Source: Ichthyophthirius multifiliis (lineage: Eukaryota; Ciliophora; Oligohymenophorea; Hymenostomatida). Taken from it: a stretch of 64,000 nucleotides of DNA. Position 1 is the first letter of the stretch. Every line of letters begins with the position of its first letter. The notes under the pieces are model-generated. The model saw only the letters and a program-made list of their open reading frames with translations, was not told the origin of the DNA and did not search any database. The translations under genes were made by a program, and so were the position numbers. The stretch is taken from NCBI RefSeq assembly GCF_000220395.1, contig NW_004086389.1:78401-142400 (forward strand), in the 5' to 3' direction. Positions 40,801 through 53,973 of this stretch are shown in pieces.

Positions 40801-43800
40801 CACATGCCGATTTACATAAAATATGAAGCTTTCGGAAAATAAAATTTGCCTTTTGAACATCGAAAGTTTTTATATAATAAAAGGCATTCTTTTTTTCCCC
40901 TTCATATATATAGTTATCATTTATTTCCACTAAATATAATATCAATTAATCTATTATTAAGTATAAATTAACTTCGCTATCTTATATCCAGCCTTTTGCA
41001 GCATGTCTTAATAATGGATTTTCATTTTCAAGATTATTAATTATTTATAATATTGATTAAGTTAGATTTAATTGAGTTTTTTACCCTAATAGTTTCCAAA
41101 AAAGGGAAAATCTGTGAATAGAATGTTCTTTTTCACTTATTGTTAGCACTTAGAATGAATTTTGAATTGTCTTTTCAATCTCTGAAGGGAAGTATTGGGA
41201 TAATTATTCAATTAGTTGTGTAATTTTTTAGGCATTTTAGTTGTCTAACATTCCCCAAAGTTTTTCTAAGAAATTTTGTTTAGGATTATTCTAGACTTTC
41301 TATAAAATTTTTGTTGTATATTCTATTGAAATTAAAGATATTGTTGTATGTGTCAAAGTTATACATTTCTAAAGCAAGGCTAAATATTAGGAATTATTTT
41401 TAGGTATTTATGATTATATTAAATAGACATTTTCACAAATTAATTTAAATAATTAGTGTTTTTAAGGTTTTATATCTTCGGGTTTTTTTGTATATTTTTA
41501 AAAAAATATATAAAAGTTATCCAGATAAATAACTTAATCATCTGAAAATTATTTTTTAGCAAATAATAAATGATTAATAAATTTAACACCAACCTCTACT
41601 TATTTTCTTTCATGAATAAGTTATTCAGGTACAGTCTAAAGACTAAAAGTAACTTAATCAAGGTTCATATTAATTAATTTTTACAAAAGTATTTCATCTT
41701 TTAAATTTAGTAAAATCTTTTAAAACGAAAATATTAATAATTTAATAATATTTTCTTTAAAACTGTCTTCATCCATATTTTAGGGCGATTCCCAAAGAAT
41801 TTCATTATTTAAAAAATCGCATAAACAATTGAAAAACAAATAAATATTTTATCCAATAATTTCAATAAGCCTTTATATATTTTTTTCTTCTTCTTCTTTA
41901 TTTTTCTCATAGGCTTTTTAGATAAATTATATTAAATTTAAACTAATTTCTCCAAGTGTAAATTATATTAGAGCTTCATGCTCTAAAAACAAATTTTAAA
42001 GCATTTTCAGAGGCTTTATTTTTTCATTTTTGTTTGTTAAAAAGATATTATTCAGTGCATTTTTTATTATTTATATAGTTTCAGGTTAATAATTATATTT
42101 TTCGTCCAAATCTGGCTTTCCAAACATCCAAAAGGAAATTTTGTGGATTAAAGAAATATCTCTTTTTGCAAATAAACGCAATACTCCTTCACATAGTATA
42201 GTTTTTTCCTCAAACGATAGTATTTAAACATTATTATTATTTAAAGGTATATAATGAATTAATAAATCTAAAATGTTTCTTTTAACAAAAACATCTTTGT
42301 CTTCCAAACATGACAAAATAACATTTAATACTAAACATCCTTTGTTAGGATATTTATTATAAAGAGTATTATCATCTATACCTTTTTCTATATATAATAA
42401 TTCTTTTCTATTATTTCTATAAATATTTTCTTGAAAAGAATTGATTTGTACTTCCTCTTCCTCATTTTCTATTATTTTTTGTTATTTTTTTTTTATTTCA
42501 CTTTCATATATTATTAAATCATTATGGATTATGTTTTATTGATAATTTTTATTGTGTAATTTACTTTAGAAAATATAAACTTCTAAATTATCGCTATCTC
42601 TTGGCTTATTATTTATTTCCTATTCTTATTATTCTTACTATTCCTCTATTTCTTATTTTGAAAATGTTTCTTCGCATATTTAATTTGAATAAATATTTGT
42701 TAGTTCAAATAACTCGTTTATTATTCTACATTTATTTTCATAATAATTGCGTGATGCTAAACTTTCTTAATTAAAAATACTTCCACCACAATTATTTTCA
42801 TTATTTTCGTTTATTTTTAAGTTTTCTTGTTCGTCTTCTTCATCTTCTTTTTTAAATACATATTAATCTAAACTACTATCTTTACTATTTGAATTGCTTT
42901 CTTTTTCTTTTTCTTCTTCTTCTTCTTCTTTTAATTTTTTTTTTTTTTTTTCTCTTTCTTTTTTTTATTATTACCTTATGATTTTCTTTTTTTATTTTAT
43001 AAATACGATTTTTTTATTTCATCATATTATTCTTAAATGGTTTATATTTAATTTTTTTCTGCTTATAATATTTGTTGTCTTTCTATTAATTTATTTGAAC
43101 TTTCTTATCCTAATTCATTTTATTATAAATTAATATTTTAACTACATAAATTTGGTTCATTTATATATTTCTGACTTTAATCAACTTAATTATAAATGTT
43201 TTAAACTTATGTATCATCTTAATTTTAAATATCTATATAAAAAAATATAAAAATATTAAAATAAAAAAAAAATACCATTAATGTTTTATTATAATTAAGA
43301 ATTATTTAGATTTTAAGATTTCTAAAAAATAAAAAATTTAAAAATAAATAGATATTATTAATACGTTTTCTAAAGTATTTTAAATAGTGTACTATTCATC
43401 TTCATTAGAATCTTAAGAATCTTAATCAAGTAAAGACATTAACTAATTGGTATTTTCATTTAAAAGAACTTCCATAAGAAATTTTATAGCTTAAGCTTTA
43501 CCTTTTTAAACCCTTTTAATAGCCATCCAAAATCCTCCATAAAAATATTTTCTTCCACAAGCCTTCATTAACAAAAGAAGACAATTCTTTATTTTTAATT
43601 TAATTTCTTTATTATTTTCTTCAAAACCTGGTAAAAGACATAAAATTAAACCAGGAATACATGGAATTAACTCTCTTCCGACTGGAACATAATAATATTC
43701 TATAATATCGATGAATAAATATTTTAATTAAAGCTAAGAATATTAAAAAAAAGGAAATAAACCAACACTATATAAACCCAAGTCTTAACAAAAAATTCTC

Positions 43801-44108
43801 TAATATTCCTAAATATCTCCTTCTGAAATTTATTTCATATTTTCAAATATCTATTCATATATTTTTAAGGTTTCCTAATGAATTGATTATGGTAATTGAG
43901 GATTTAAACATTAAGCTAAGCGTTTACAAAACTAAATCTTCTCATTTATAAATGGAGATGGATTTTCTTTTAATGCTATTATAGCTTTTGATAACCAATT
44001 ATTTAAATCTGACCAAGTTTTATTTCTTTCAAATCGATTTAAAAGCTTTGATATTATTTTGTTCAATTAATCAGAATATATCAAATTATGTTCATTTAAT
44101 TTTTTCAT
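37844..44108 (-). CDS. DOP1: Dopey/DOP1 trafficking protein
   Basis: Exons, 5' to 3', are 44108-43365, 43321-43276, 43232-42975 and 42927-37844 (6132 bp, 2043 residues). The N-terminal Dopey domain is clear: TWSDLNNWLSKAIIAL, CKRLAQCLNPQLPQSIHQE, ETLKIYEQIFENM, GLYSVGLFPFF, YYYVPVGRELIPCIPGLI, LVLNVILSCLEDKDVFVKR and RDISLIHKISFWMFG. The long helical middle and the C-terminal block (IHPQLLILILFAFRI, INIWPMLLGLL) also fit. A 250-residue Lys/Glu/Gln/Asn-rich insert, absent from animal and yeast Dopey, splits the N-terminal domain. DOP1 works with MON2 at the Golgi/endosome as a lipid-regulated kinesin adaptor and in retrograde sorting. A 46-nt exon 2 and a 47-bp intron at 42928-42974 are needed to keep frame. 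Confidence 0.92.
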
Positions 44109-45546
44109 TTTTTTATATAATTTTTTTAATTCCTATTTTTTATTTATTTTTAGTATTTAAAATAAAAAATATATGAAAATATTTAATTTTTATATTTTTA
44201 TAGAAAATAAAAAATATTATATAATATTTTTATTTATTTAATTTACATTTAAACTAAAAATGTTTATAATATTAATATTTGAAATTCATCAGTATATATT
44301 TTTACTCCATTGTCAATGTATTAATACTAGCTAATATTTAATAAGCTTTAACCAATTTTTTTTATTCAAATATTTGTATTATTTGGTATTTTAATGTCCA
44401 AATTATTAAAAAAATAGATAAGCATTTATGTTCAAAATTTATATCATATATTACTTTTTAGCAATATTATTTGTTCTATAATTTTGGTTAAAAACTTAAT
44501 CGGGTATAAAAATAAGCGAGAAAAAATGGATTATAGTCTTTTTTTTTTTTTTCTTTAATTGAGTTTTGTTTAAAAAAAATATAGAAATAATAAAATAACA
44601 TTGCTAAAAATAATATATTTTAATTCTTGATAAAAAGAATAGGTAAAATTAACGGAATAACACTTTATTAATTATAATGCAAGCAAAAATATTAAAAACG
44701 GGGAAACGAAATACTTATTTATTTAAGTTTTAATTGGTTTTTTAAAAAAATTTATATATATATATATATATTTTAAATAAAATATTTACAAAGATTAAAT
44801 TCGATTTTTAAGATTTTATCATATCACCAAAGAAAATTTTACAAATCTTTTTTTTTTTCCGTTTTTTATTGAAATGGTTTTGGTTTCAGTTAAAAAAAAT
44901 TAAAAAATGCGGTTTTTTATTTATTAATAAAATTAACACATTATATTTAGTAAACATCTTTTAATTTTAATAATTTAACAATAAAATTTAGTTTGAAAGT
45001 TCAAAATTAACTATAAATAATATGATTTATTTGAAGAAAAGTATAAACTTAATTTAAATAATATTTCTAAAATTAAAATTTATGAATTTAAAAATAAATT
45101 AATAAAATAAAAATGAAATAGGTGATAATATATATCATATTTATTTATTATAGTATATGAAAATAATTTAATGAGTATTTACTTTTATATTTGTAAATTT
45201 AATAAAACATATTTTATTTATAACATTTATTTTGTCTAAATATTTAAATCTTATCTTTAATTTTAATTCGAAATTAATCTTTGAAAATTTAAAAAAATAA
45301 AAGAGATTTTTCAAAAAATTAAAAAGTTTTTTGTATATAAATCAAATATATTTTCTGTAAAAAAATAAATAAAAAACATTCAATTAAAATTTTTAATTTA
45401 TTTTAGAATAAAATAAAACTTCCGAGATAATTGCATTCTTAATATCTTTATAACTTACTTTTTAATATTATATTTTTAAATATATTTTTTTAAAAAATTA
45501 AATAAATAAATAAAAAAATATATAAAAGATAAACATAAAATAAAAA
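44109..45546. promoter_or_regulatory. Divergent intergenic region, DOP1 / DNAI2
   Basis: About 1.4 kb between two start codons that face away from each other. A/T-rich with minor G-bearing patches (around 44514-44525 and 44695-44712) and a (TA)n run near 44755-44770. It should carry both promoters. No gene seen. Confidence 0.45.
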
Positions 45547-47746
45547 ATGACTGAATTCTATACTTATTAAAAATTAAGAAAAGACTTTTACAATCCAGTA
45601 TCCTTTGCTGATACAGATATTAAGGTATGTGGTTACTTTCCTTAGGTATAAAATACAAATGAATATGTTTAAAGAAATCCAAATTTTATTGATTTAGATA
45701 ATATTGCAGAACTCTCTGAGCATTCAGTAAAATAAAATATTATATAAACTATTATATATCTATTTTAAAAATAAAAAGGTAAATACTGAAAGAGTAAAAA
45801 CAGGTGATAAAGGAATGCTACATAAAGAAGGAGGTAACAATAAATAAATAAACTAAATATAATATTTTTTATAAAAACAGGTTGGCCTGCAAATGTAGAT
45901 CCTAGTGAAGCTTAAGAAACATTAAGATATAAAAAAAGAATAGAAAAAGATACTAACTTTCCTCAATCAGTAAAAGAACTAAAAGAATCCGTAGAAAAAT
46001 GCATAAAACAAAACAATTAAATCGACTTATTAGAAGAATATTTCTAAGGTGAAGTATCTGACCATATAGTTGAAAATCTATCATCAAAGACTTTGATGTT
46101 GTTTAAGAATGAAAAAGAGGAATTTAAGCGATCTGTATCAGAAATATCTTGGTAGCCAGATTGTAAAAATAAAAAAAATAAAAATTATTAAAAAGAAAAA
46201 AATAGAACCTGCAAAAATTGCTGTATCATACGCAATTATGCGTTTCTAGTAAATGCCTGAAAAAATGAACACAGAAGCCTACGTTTGGGACTTAGTAAAT
46301 CCAAACGTACCTGATATAAAATTATTATCTCCTTCTCCCATAACAAATATAGCTTATAATCAAAAGTTGAGCGATTAAATTGGAGGAGGCTGTTATAATG
46401 GTTTAGTTGCAGTTTGGGACGTAAGAAAAGGAGACGGTCCTGCAGCTATATCTCCTGTTGAAAATTCTCATTATGAACCAGTAACTCATTTCCATTGGTT
46501 AATGAGTAAAACAGGAAGTGAATGTGTTACTACTAGTACCGACGGAAGAGTTATGTGGTGGGATACAAGAAAGTTCGATGCTGGTCCTGTAGAAAAACTT
46601 AATATTGTAGAAGGAACTGGTGAGAATGAAGAAATTATTGGGGGTACAGCTCTTGAATATAATGTGGAAGCTGGTCCGAGTAAATTTTTGATAGGAACAG
46701 AGTCCGGTTCGATTTTAACTGCAAACAAAAAACCGAAAAAAGCTGTAGAAATCAGTCATAGATATGGATTAGAATAAGGAAGACATCTTGGACCTATTTA
46801 CAGTGTCCATAGATCTAACTAAAATACTAAATATTTCTTGTCGGTTGGTGATTGGAGTTGTAAAATATGGAATGAAGAACTTAAATCGCCTATTATTAGG
46901 ACTAAATATCATGGAGCTTATTTGTCTGATGGCTGCTGGTCACCAACTAGATCCGGAGCTTTCTTTTTAGTTAGAAGAGTATGATTTTTTTTAAATTTTT
47001 TATTAAATTTTTATTAAGGACGGATGGATGGATGTATGGGATTATTATTATAGATAAAATGAAATTGCTTTCTCACATAAAGTTAGTGATGCTCCTTTAA
47101 CATGTATTAAAATTAATTAATCTAGTGCTTAAAGTGGTGGAAATTGTGCAGGAAAACTTTGCGCTATAGGAGATTAGGATGGTATTTTTTTTTTTTAATT
47201 TTATTTTATTAAATTCATATTTTTTATAGGTACTGTTACAATTTTAGAATTATGTGAATCACTTTATACTATGTAACCTAAAGAAAAAGATATTATTAAT
47301 GAAGTATATTTTTAAATATATATATATTTTACATTTAATAATAGATGTTTGAAAGAGAATATAGAAAGGAAAAGAATTTAGAATAAATTAAAAAATAATA
47401 GGAATTAGCAAAAAAAGGTGCAAATAAAGAAATAACTTCTTAAAAGGAAAAATGGGAAAAAAAAAAAGTAGATATGATTGAATAGGCAGAATAGAGTTTC
47501 TTAGAAAATTTAAAGAAAAATCCTGCTCTTAATGTGGAAGATGAATTGGCTGATTTAGATTCTCCTTCATCAAAATTAAAAGAATACAAAAGACAGGAAT
47601 CTTAATAACAAAATAATTATTAATAATAAGAATAAAGTAACAAAGAATTATAAGATGAAGAAAATAATCAAGAAACATAATAAAATCAAGAAAACCAAGA
47701 CAATCAAGATTAAAGTTAATAGTAAGATGATTAAAAATAATAATGA
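45547..47746 (+). CDS. DNAI2: Outer-arm dynein intermediate chain 2 (WD-repeat, DNAI2/ODA6)
   Basis: Seven exons: 45547-45726, 45779-45833, 45881-46162, 46206-46978, 47019-47181, 47230-47303 and 47345-47746 (1929 bp, 642 residues). Family marks: GYFPQVQNTNEYVQRNPN at the N-terminus, then the line IAVSYAIMRFQ. The WD-repeat core has AYVWDLVNPNVPDI, GGCYNGLVAVWDVRKG, HYEPVTHFHWLMSKTG, TTSTDGRVMWWDTRK, FLSVGDWSCKIWNE, DGCWSPTRSGAFFL and DGWMDVWDYYYRQN. The Gln/Glu-rich tail is longer and simpler than in algae or animals. DNAI2 anchors the outer dynein arm at its base together with DNAI1, so it is needed for ciliary beating. High confidence: reading frame and identity hold throughout. Confidence 0.97.
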
Positions 47747-47984
47747 TATTGTATTATTAAATATGACAAATATTATATATAAAAATAAAGAATAAGTATA
47801 TTAAATATATATTTTAATAATAAATATAAAACCTAAAAATAAATTTTATTTTATTTTTATTATTCCTATTTTTACTATATTTTATTTTTAATTTCGTATT
47901 TAAGTTTATTTTAATTAAATAATGAATATTTCATTTAATTAACTATTTAAAATTGAACTTTTCTAAACAATCATTGATATATAA

Positions 47985-48140
47985 TTCACATTCGCATAAA
48001 TAGCATATTAAAAATAAAAAAATACACTTACTAAATGGCTAAAATTCTTGACCAATAGCTTAAAAGGCAAAAGACTAGCGCTCAATCGACTTAGCTAGAT
48101 GGATATTTCTAATGCGAATATATGTACTCTGTAGACTAAT
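47985..48140 (-). ncRNA. Candidate structured non-coding RNA
   Basis: A GC-richer island in otherwise A/T-only intergenic DNA. Termini carry an exact 8-base inverted repeat (ATTCGCAT near 47988, ATGCGAAT near 48113). On the - strand there is TAGCTAAGTCG, a perfect match to the Pol III box A consensus TRGYNNARNNG. Next is a hairpin TAG(T)CTT...AAGCTA with loop TTGCCTTTT, which contains the GCCUUUU of the U5 snRNA loop. Further on is a weak box B-like GGTCAAG and a run of seven T near 48021-48027. No open frame fits. It could be a tRNA-like Pol III gene, a divergent U5 or another small RNA. Strand and ends are tentative. Confidence 0.4.
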
Positions 48141-48343
48141 AATTTAAAAATAAAAAAATTTGCTTTGTTTTTATTCAATTTATAAAAAATCTTTATCTGC
48201 TTGATAATTTTTTATCAATTCTATATCTTTTTTTTATTCTTTAATATTATCTTTATATAATATTTTTATTTTACCTAAATAAATATTTTCTAAAAAAAAA
48301 AAATATTAATTATACTATAAATAAAATAAAAATAAATAAAGAA

Positions 48344-49381
48344 ATGATTGAAAATAGTTCTAATAATTATAGAGATATTGAAAGCTAGAATTTACCATAG
48401 AAATCTAAAAAAAAATATATTATTATGGTAATAATGATATTAATTAGTGTTGCACTAGTAAGCGTTTTATTTTATTTTTGTTTCAGGAAAACAAATGAAC
48501 CTTAATATAAACATGTACCAGAAGATTAATTAAAAACAGAAGAATAAAATTTGAAAGACTTATAAAATGAATAAAAAGTAATTTTAAATATATTGCGATC
48601 TGAAAAATTAGAAAGCGAATAAAAAATCTAATATTTAAATAAAAAGCTTACTGAAACTTAAAAAGAAGAAGATAATAAACTGATTAAAAAATAAATTTAA
48701 GATATCTAAATTTAATATAAAGAACATGAATCTAAATTACAACAACTGCTTTAAAAAAATAAAAATGATATTTCTAAATAAGAATAAAAGATATAATAAT
48801 TATAAAAATAGAAAGAAGAAGATGAAAAAAAAAAAAATTAAGATGAAGAAACTAAAAAAAAAGCTTAAGAAGAAGAAGCTAAGGCAAAAGCTTAAGAAGA
48901 AGCTAAAAAAAAAGCTGATGAAAAAGCTAAAAAATAATCAGAAATAGAAGAAGCAAAAAGAAAAGCTGAAGAAGAAGCTAAAAATAAATAAACTGAGGAA
49001 GAAATAGCTAAAAAAAAAGCTGAAGAAGAGGCTAAAAAATAAGCAGAAATAGAAGAAGCAAAAAAAAAAGCTGAAGAAGAAGAGGCTAAAAAAAAATAAA
49101 CTGAGGAAGAAATAGCTAAAAAAAAAGCTGAAGAAGAAGCTAAAAAATAAGCAGAAATAGAAAAAGCAAAAAGAAAAGCTGAAGAAGAAGCTAAAAAAAA
49201 AGTTGAAGAAGAAGAAGCTAAAAGAAAAGCTGAAGAAGAAGCTAAAAGAAAAGCTGATGAAGAAGCGAAAAGAAAAGCTGATGAAGAGACTAAAAAAAAA
49301 GACAAGGATAAAAATAAAAGCATATTCTAAAGGATTAAACATTATTGGAATTATTTATTTGGAATAGATAAAATTTATTGA
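48344..49381 (+). CDS. Single-pass membrane protein with long KAEEE-type coiled coil
   Basis: Intronless, 345 residues, TGA. A short N-terminus (about 27 residues) precedes one TM helix (YIIMVIMILISVALVSVLFY), followed by Cys-Phe-Arg-Lys. From residue about 55 on, the protein is an unbroken coiled coil, first Gln/Lys-rich, then Ala/Lys/Glu repeats of the EEAKKKAEEE type. It ends in a short aromatic cap (HYWNYLFGIDKIY). The layout, a type II anchor plus long charged helix, suggests a spacer or tether on a membrane. No homolog can be named from such low-complexity sequence. The antisense open frames of Ser/Ala/Phe are shadows. Confidence 0.8.
48960..49270 (+). repeat. Internal tandem repeat in coiled-coil gene
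   Basis: About 110-bp units (CTGAGGAAGAAATAGCTAAA near 48994 and again near 49102) each encode roughly QTEEEIAKKKAEEEAKKQ plus the partner AEIEEAKKKAEEE. Smaller 12-18 bp units lie within. Typical of recombination-prone coiled-coil expansion. Confidence 0.8.
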
Positions 49382-50270
49382 AATATAAAAATATATTAAA
49401 TAAATTTAAAAAAGATATAAAATTATATTCAAATAATTATTTTTTATATAGATAAATAATATATTTTTATTTAAATAATATAATATAAATATTTAATTAT
49501 AATAAATTTAAAGTATCTATAAAATATATATATTATAATAATTTTAAAGTATCTAATTAAAATAAATAAAAAATATTAATTAATTTAAAATAAAATATAT
49601 ATAAAATTATATTTTTCAGAATAATATATAATAAATAAAAAAAAATATTAATTGTTTTATTACTCTCTAATTTTATTTTAATAAATTTTTAATTTTGAAA
49701 AAATATTCGTCTATTTTTAATTTATTATTAATTGCTAAAAGTATTATCAATATTATTTTTAAATATTTATGTTCTAACCTCTAGTTAATATTTATTATTA
49801 TTAAATTAAACTTTTACATTTGCTATTTTTACTTATAACAATTTTTATTGAAGATTTTTTAGGTACTTTTTATAATATTTCTTATATCCAATTTTTTTTT
49901 ATTTTGAATCTAAATATTAATTAAATAGGGGTTCATTAATATTATATTAAAACTTATTTTCCATTATTGTATTAAACTTTACTAAGCATTCTACCTCTTT
50001 TTTAGATTAGTATAAAATCTTTTCATTTCCAAATTATTCATTACTTTTTATAATTGTATTTATTATATATAATTCTTTTACAGACAATATTTTTTCCTTT
50101 TTTAGCTTAAGATATTACTTTATTTAAGCTGACTTTTATTTTTTTTGTAGAAAATTAATTAAGTGTTTTTTTTTATGATTTTTATTTTAGCTTTTCTTGT
50201 TTTTTTTTACTTAAACCATTCAAATATTATTTTTTTTAAACTAAATTCAATTTCTTTTTAAAATGATTTG

Positions 50271-50320
<50 letters not shown>

Positions 50321-50768
50321 TATTTTTGTTAAAAATTACATAATTTAATGTGTTTTTCAACTAAAAAATTTATAATTTCATAATTTTAATAATTTTCTTT
50401 AAAATGATATTTTGATATTAATCTAAAAAAAACATATTGAAAGTAATAAAATAATCTAACTACAAAAAAATAAAAATCGAATACTTTATTTATTATATAA
50501 TAAAATGATATAAAAAATTGCAAATATAATGATTATTAATTATTCTTTTTACTAAATTATAATTATTATTATATTTTTATAATATTAAAAACAATTAATT
50601 ATTCATATATTTTTTATATTTATTTCTATTATAAAATAATGGATATAAATTTATAAAATATTATTTTAATAAATAAATTATAAATTATTATTATATTCTA
50701 TATGATTAGTTTTTATTTATTCAATATTTAAACGATATATTATAAATTTTAGAAAAAAGCAAAATAAA
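49382..50768. other. Intergenic with (AT)n tract
   Basis: About 1.4 kb A/T-rich between two + strand genes. Contains a 40-bp alternating AT run at about 50275-50316. No gene seen. Confidence 0.5.
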
Positions 50769-53700
50769 ATGCAGGAATAGTTTAGAATTTAAAATAAACA
50801 TTAAAAAGTATAATCTTAGGTTAATATAGATATTTTAAAAGATTATAAATATATTTATTAAGATCGACAAATTTAAACCTAAAGTATTTTTTATTTTATT
50901 AATTTAAAAGGAATTTTATAATATATCATTTCAAAATAAAATTTATAGATGATGAAATAATATAAAAATCTTATAATATGTTACCTCGAATAAACCAATA
51001 AGAAAATCCATTATTATCTAAAAAATATTCAAATAATTTATAAGAATTATGTTAAAAATATATTATTTTATTTATTGTTTATTTATATTTATTTTTTAAA
51101 TATAGACTAAATAACTTCATTAAAACCTCCTTCTTCAATATATTGTATCATATATTAAAAAAATGAATAATAAAAATAAAAAAAGAATTTCAAAATATTT
51201 AGCCTTAGCAGAAATAAATATATTAAGATCTAATTTAAAAATAATAATACCTATCTCCTATTTAAGATAGAAGTAATTTTATAAAAAAAACTGGGTTTTT
51301 AATAAATTAAAAAATAGATAATAAAAATGATTATTTATTAAACGATTAGAAAAGGTAATAAAAAAAAAGTATAAATAACTTAGATAATGAATTAGAACCA
51401 TAAAAAACACTAAAAACTTATAAAAATAATTAATTTTTTTAAAAGTATTTATAATATTTTTAAATACTGAACTTTTCCGAGAATACAAAAAACTATAATT
51501 CGACATTATTAAATTATTTAAATTAATAATAATAAGAAATAATGTATTAAATTTCTTAAGCGCAGGAAAGAAAATAATCATATGATTACAGTAATTAATA
51601 ATTAAAAGTAATAACAGATTTGATTCAACATTTAAAAGAATAATAAGAAAAAATAAGAGTAAAAGATTAAAACAATTTAAAAAAGATAATCAAAATTACA
51701 AAAAAGATGAAGGTTTTATTTTAAAATGGGATTAAATAGAAAAACTGCCTCCCTAATTTGATAAAATGTTTATAGAATATGGAATTTTTAGAAAAGGAGA
51801 TAATTTAAAAGCATATAGAAAATCAGAAACTTATTTTGTATTATAAAATAATGAAGAAGTATCTTGTTGTAAAATTAACTTTATTGAAAATATTAAAGAT
51901 ATTGTCCCTAATTAATTTTCATTTATCTATATGGATTTAAAAGTTTGTAATAAAAATGTAAAAATTTCTATAATATTAAAATAAAAAATTATTGAATATT
52001 GAAAAAAAAAAAAAAATATTATTATAAATATAGTAAAATGAATTTTTTTCTTATGCATGGACTATACATAAATTATTTGACAGTGATAGATAATTAAGAA
52101 CTGGAAATTTTAAACTTCCTATTTATTCCAAAAATCATATACCTATCTCTCTTTTTTCGACTGGATTACCTTATTTAGGAAAATGCTTTGTCTATATTTA
52201 AATTTAATTGCAAAAAGATGATTTTCATTAAAATATTATAGATGAGGTTTATGGAATAGAGAGTATACATTTATAGGAAAAATAACTTGATTAAATAGAA
52301 GAAGATATTATTTTGTAATAAAAGATATAAGATAATATAAAAGAAAAAGGATAAATAAACGTATAATAAACTTCCTTTTCAAAATTAAATATGTTAGAAG
52401 AATAAGAAATAGCTTAAGAATAAGAAAAATTATAAAAAAGTAATGCAATATTTTATGAAGATATATAAATATTGAAAAAAAACAAAATGTAAAGTTAAGG
52501 AATGAAAAGTTATTTCAAAATTCAAGGTGAATTAGAATAAATAAATGAGAATGATATATATAATTAAATAAATTAAATAAAAAGTTAAAAAAAGTTAAAC
52601 TTTTTTTCAAAAAAAATCGAAGAATAAATTAATAATAATAGTGTATAATAATTAAGAGATTAAGAAAAAAATATCCAAAAAGCAAAAGATTATAATTAAT
52701 TTAGAATAAAAAAAGACACTGAAAAAAATATTATTTTCGAAAAATATGGCCCCATAAAAGTAATTAATAATGAAGATATAGTATAAACTACAAAAGATTT
52801 ATCAATTGAGAAATAATAATAATTATATAATATTAAAGAAAACAAATAAATAAACTATTAAAATTAGTTTACAATTGAATAATTTACTAGAGAAAAAAAT
52901 AATTAATAAGACTCTAATTAAAGATAAAATAGAAAATCGAATATTTTTAAAAATATAGAAAGTAACAAATTTGTTATACAACAAGATATTTAAAAAAACA
53001 AATAAGACACAATAATAAAATAATAAATATTAGAAAATATATCAGATGAATAATTAAAAAAATAAGAATTAATTATAAATCCTGAAGAAAAATAAATAAA
53101 CAAAAGATAAAGAAAATATTCAAGAGCAAAAATAGAAAATCAAATAAAAACAGAAGAAAACGAAAAAAATCAATAAAAAACAATAAAAGAAGAAGATTCT
53201 AAAAAAATAATAAAAAAAGAAATAAAAAATAGCTAAAATGAGTAATTAGTATTAACAAAAACAGCATAATTATTAATTCAAAAAAAAGAAGAAAAAAACT
53301 CAAATCTAACGCCATAAAAAGAATCAGATAATTAGCAATTAGTAGTAACAAATACAACAAAATAGCTATTAGAAAAAAGAAAAGCATAAAATGATTATTA
53401 ATTTTAAATAAGTGATTTCTTAAATTAAGAATAAAAAAAATATGATGAAAATAATATTATAATTGATCTTTTTTTAAAAGAAATTTCAAATTTAAAGCAA
53501 CAAATTAATATATTATCTATTAAAATATCTTTACTAGTATAATAAACAACAATAAAAGATGTTAATAATAATATTTGTATTACTGACCACTAAATTAACG
53601 TTTAAGATAAATCTAAAAATAATTTTCTTTTAAATGTTGGTCAAAAACATACTATCTCTTCATTTTTTTTCAACTAATTAATTTAAAATAAAAACTCTAA

Positions 53701-53916
53701 TATATAAAGTAAAGCACTTATAGGATTTTTCGATAAAAATTTAAAATGTGTTTATTGGACTATTTTAAATTTATTTGATTTTAATTTTTAATTATAAACT
53801 TTTAATTTTTTACCTTAAAATTAAGTTTTTTTATTTCTTCCTCCTATTCAAAACCCTTTTAATTTATAAAAAGTATAACAAACGAATATTTAACTGATTT
53901 ATGTAAATATATTTAT

Positions 53917-53973
<57 letters not shown>

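Noticed and set aside
42900-42980. Suspected frameshift in DOP1 at a 17-A run
   Set aside because: A normal 47-bp intron (42928-42974) removes the run and restores frame with a Glu-rich exon.
46486-46728. Long antisense open frame over DNAI2
   Set aside because: Shadow of a relatively GC-rich WD-repeat exon; the + strand frame is strongly conserved.
47985-48140. Telomerase RNA or U6 snRNA as identity of the GC island
   Set aside because: No CCCCAA-type template is present. An isolated ACAGAG occurs but the rest of U6 does not match.
48892-49342. Two long - strand frames rich in Ser/Ala/Phe
   Set aside because: Antisense reading of the Lys/Glu/Ala repeat of the + strand coiled-coil gene.
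51130-51190. Suspected stop codon early in the C2-like protein gene
   Set aside because: The TGA lies within a 41-bp intron (51145-51185); total exon length is a multiple of three when it is removed.
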